A stretch of 64,000 nt of DNA, from the NCBI GenBank assembly GCA_934141605.1, contig CAKPCL010000006.1, positions 13,937 through 77,936 on the forward strand, read 5' to 3'. The position numbers and the translations under genes were made by a program. The notes below the pieces were generated by a model. That model was not told the origin of the DNA. It searched no databases and saw only the letters and a program-made list of their open reading frames with translations. This document shows positions 63,894 to 64,000 of this stretch, piece by piece (position 1 is the stretch's first letter; the number at the start of each line of letters is the position of its first letter). Source of the stretch: an uncultured Clostridia bacterium (GTDB lineage: Bacteria; Bacillota; Clostridia; TANB77; CAG-508).

Positions 63894-64000
63894 TGATGGT
63901 GCATTATTCTAGTCGTACTTAAATTTACGAGGGTGGGGCTAAAAATCCACTAAAGGGCACATCGTTGAAGTTTCTTGTTTGTGCGCGAAATGCCAGTTTT
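63894..64000 (+). ncRNA. Structured RNA, riboswitch-like (cut by window end)
   Basis: A transcript from the promoter at 63859 would begin with an RNA that closes on itself. Outer arms TGG(T)GCATT and AATGCCA surround three hairpins: TCGTA/TACGA, GTGG...CCAC (in GGTGGGGC...TCCACT) and GCACA/TGTGC with loop ATCGTTGAAG. GC content is higher than the surroundings. Segments such as TAAAGGGCACATCGTTGAAG resemble the lysine riboswitch (AAAGG...CGCCGAAG), and ACGAGGGTGGGG resembles glmS, but neither fits throughout. The gene it may control lies to the right of the window. Confidence 0.45.

Noticed and set aside
63894..64000. Confident lysine riboswitch call
   Set aside because: Only part of the consensus fits (AAAGG...GAAG); the AGAGTA loop and long P2 are missing.

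Overview
The window is AT-rich (mostly A/T third positions, AGA as the main arginine codon) and looks like a chromosome segment of a spore-forming member of the Clostridia, probably an uncultured gut lineage. Supporting genes are spoIIE, a Spo0A-type response regulator, CotF-like coat proteins, DUF4321-radC-mreBCD-PBP-minC, WG-repeat and LCP proteins, lemA-htpX and rpoBC. I could not run a search, so no species is named.

Layout. 1-5.7 kb: start of an FAD oxidoreductase, M18 aminopeptidase, XRE regulator, Spo0A-like regulator, ECF sigma factor with its membrane partner, and a secreted SH3 protein. 5.8-9.3 kb: tRNA-Arg(UCU) and a Gld-type ABC exporter. 9.4-11.1 kb: a YkvI-type transporter and a PD-(D/E)XK transposase remnant, both broken by frameshifts. 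11.2-21.2 kb: DUF5711-CvpA, LCP ligase, DacF-type carboxypeptidase, ComEA-like protein, PcrA helicase, two coat proteins, M23 peptidase, MecA. 21.6-28.7 kb: DUF4321-radC-mreB-mreC-mreD-PBP-minC and two small genes. 28.9-38.0 kb: two giant surface proteins, one with a thioester domain. 38.3-50.4 kb: SpoIIE, WG-repeat protein, AcpS, TatD, HtpX/LemA, G5-3D protein, ExoIII, AI-2E-type permease. 50.8-58.4 kb: rpoB and rpoC. 58.6-64 kb: TadA, dicarboxylate symporter, a frameshifted UDPGP-type uridylyltransferase, a phosphoesterase, a P-loop kinase, and a structured RNA at the right edge.

Most unusual signal. Four genes (YkvI-type transporter, transposase remnant, radC, uridylyltransferase) are interrupted by +1 frameshifts, nine in all. 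Every one is the same event: an extra C directly before an in-frame glycine GGA/GGT codon, which makes an in-frame CGG. Skipping one base at CGG, or reading CGGN as a four-base glycine codon, restores each family sequence, including the invariant GGQGTRLG loop of the uridylyltransferase. By hand scan, CGG is otherwise almost unused as a sense codon here: two other in-frame cases, one of them inside a repeat. This may be translational recoding at CGG, or a repeated mutational or sequencing artefact; the tests are listed.

Other repeated structure: four copies of a REP-like palindrome with core GGGACGGTTCT (beside pcrA, exoIII and both ends of rpoC), two copies of a long-stem element with a shared 30-nt core whose stems differ but still pair, and recurring GAGACAG terminator stems.
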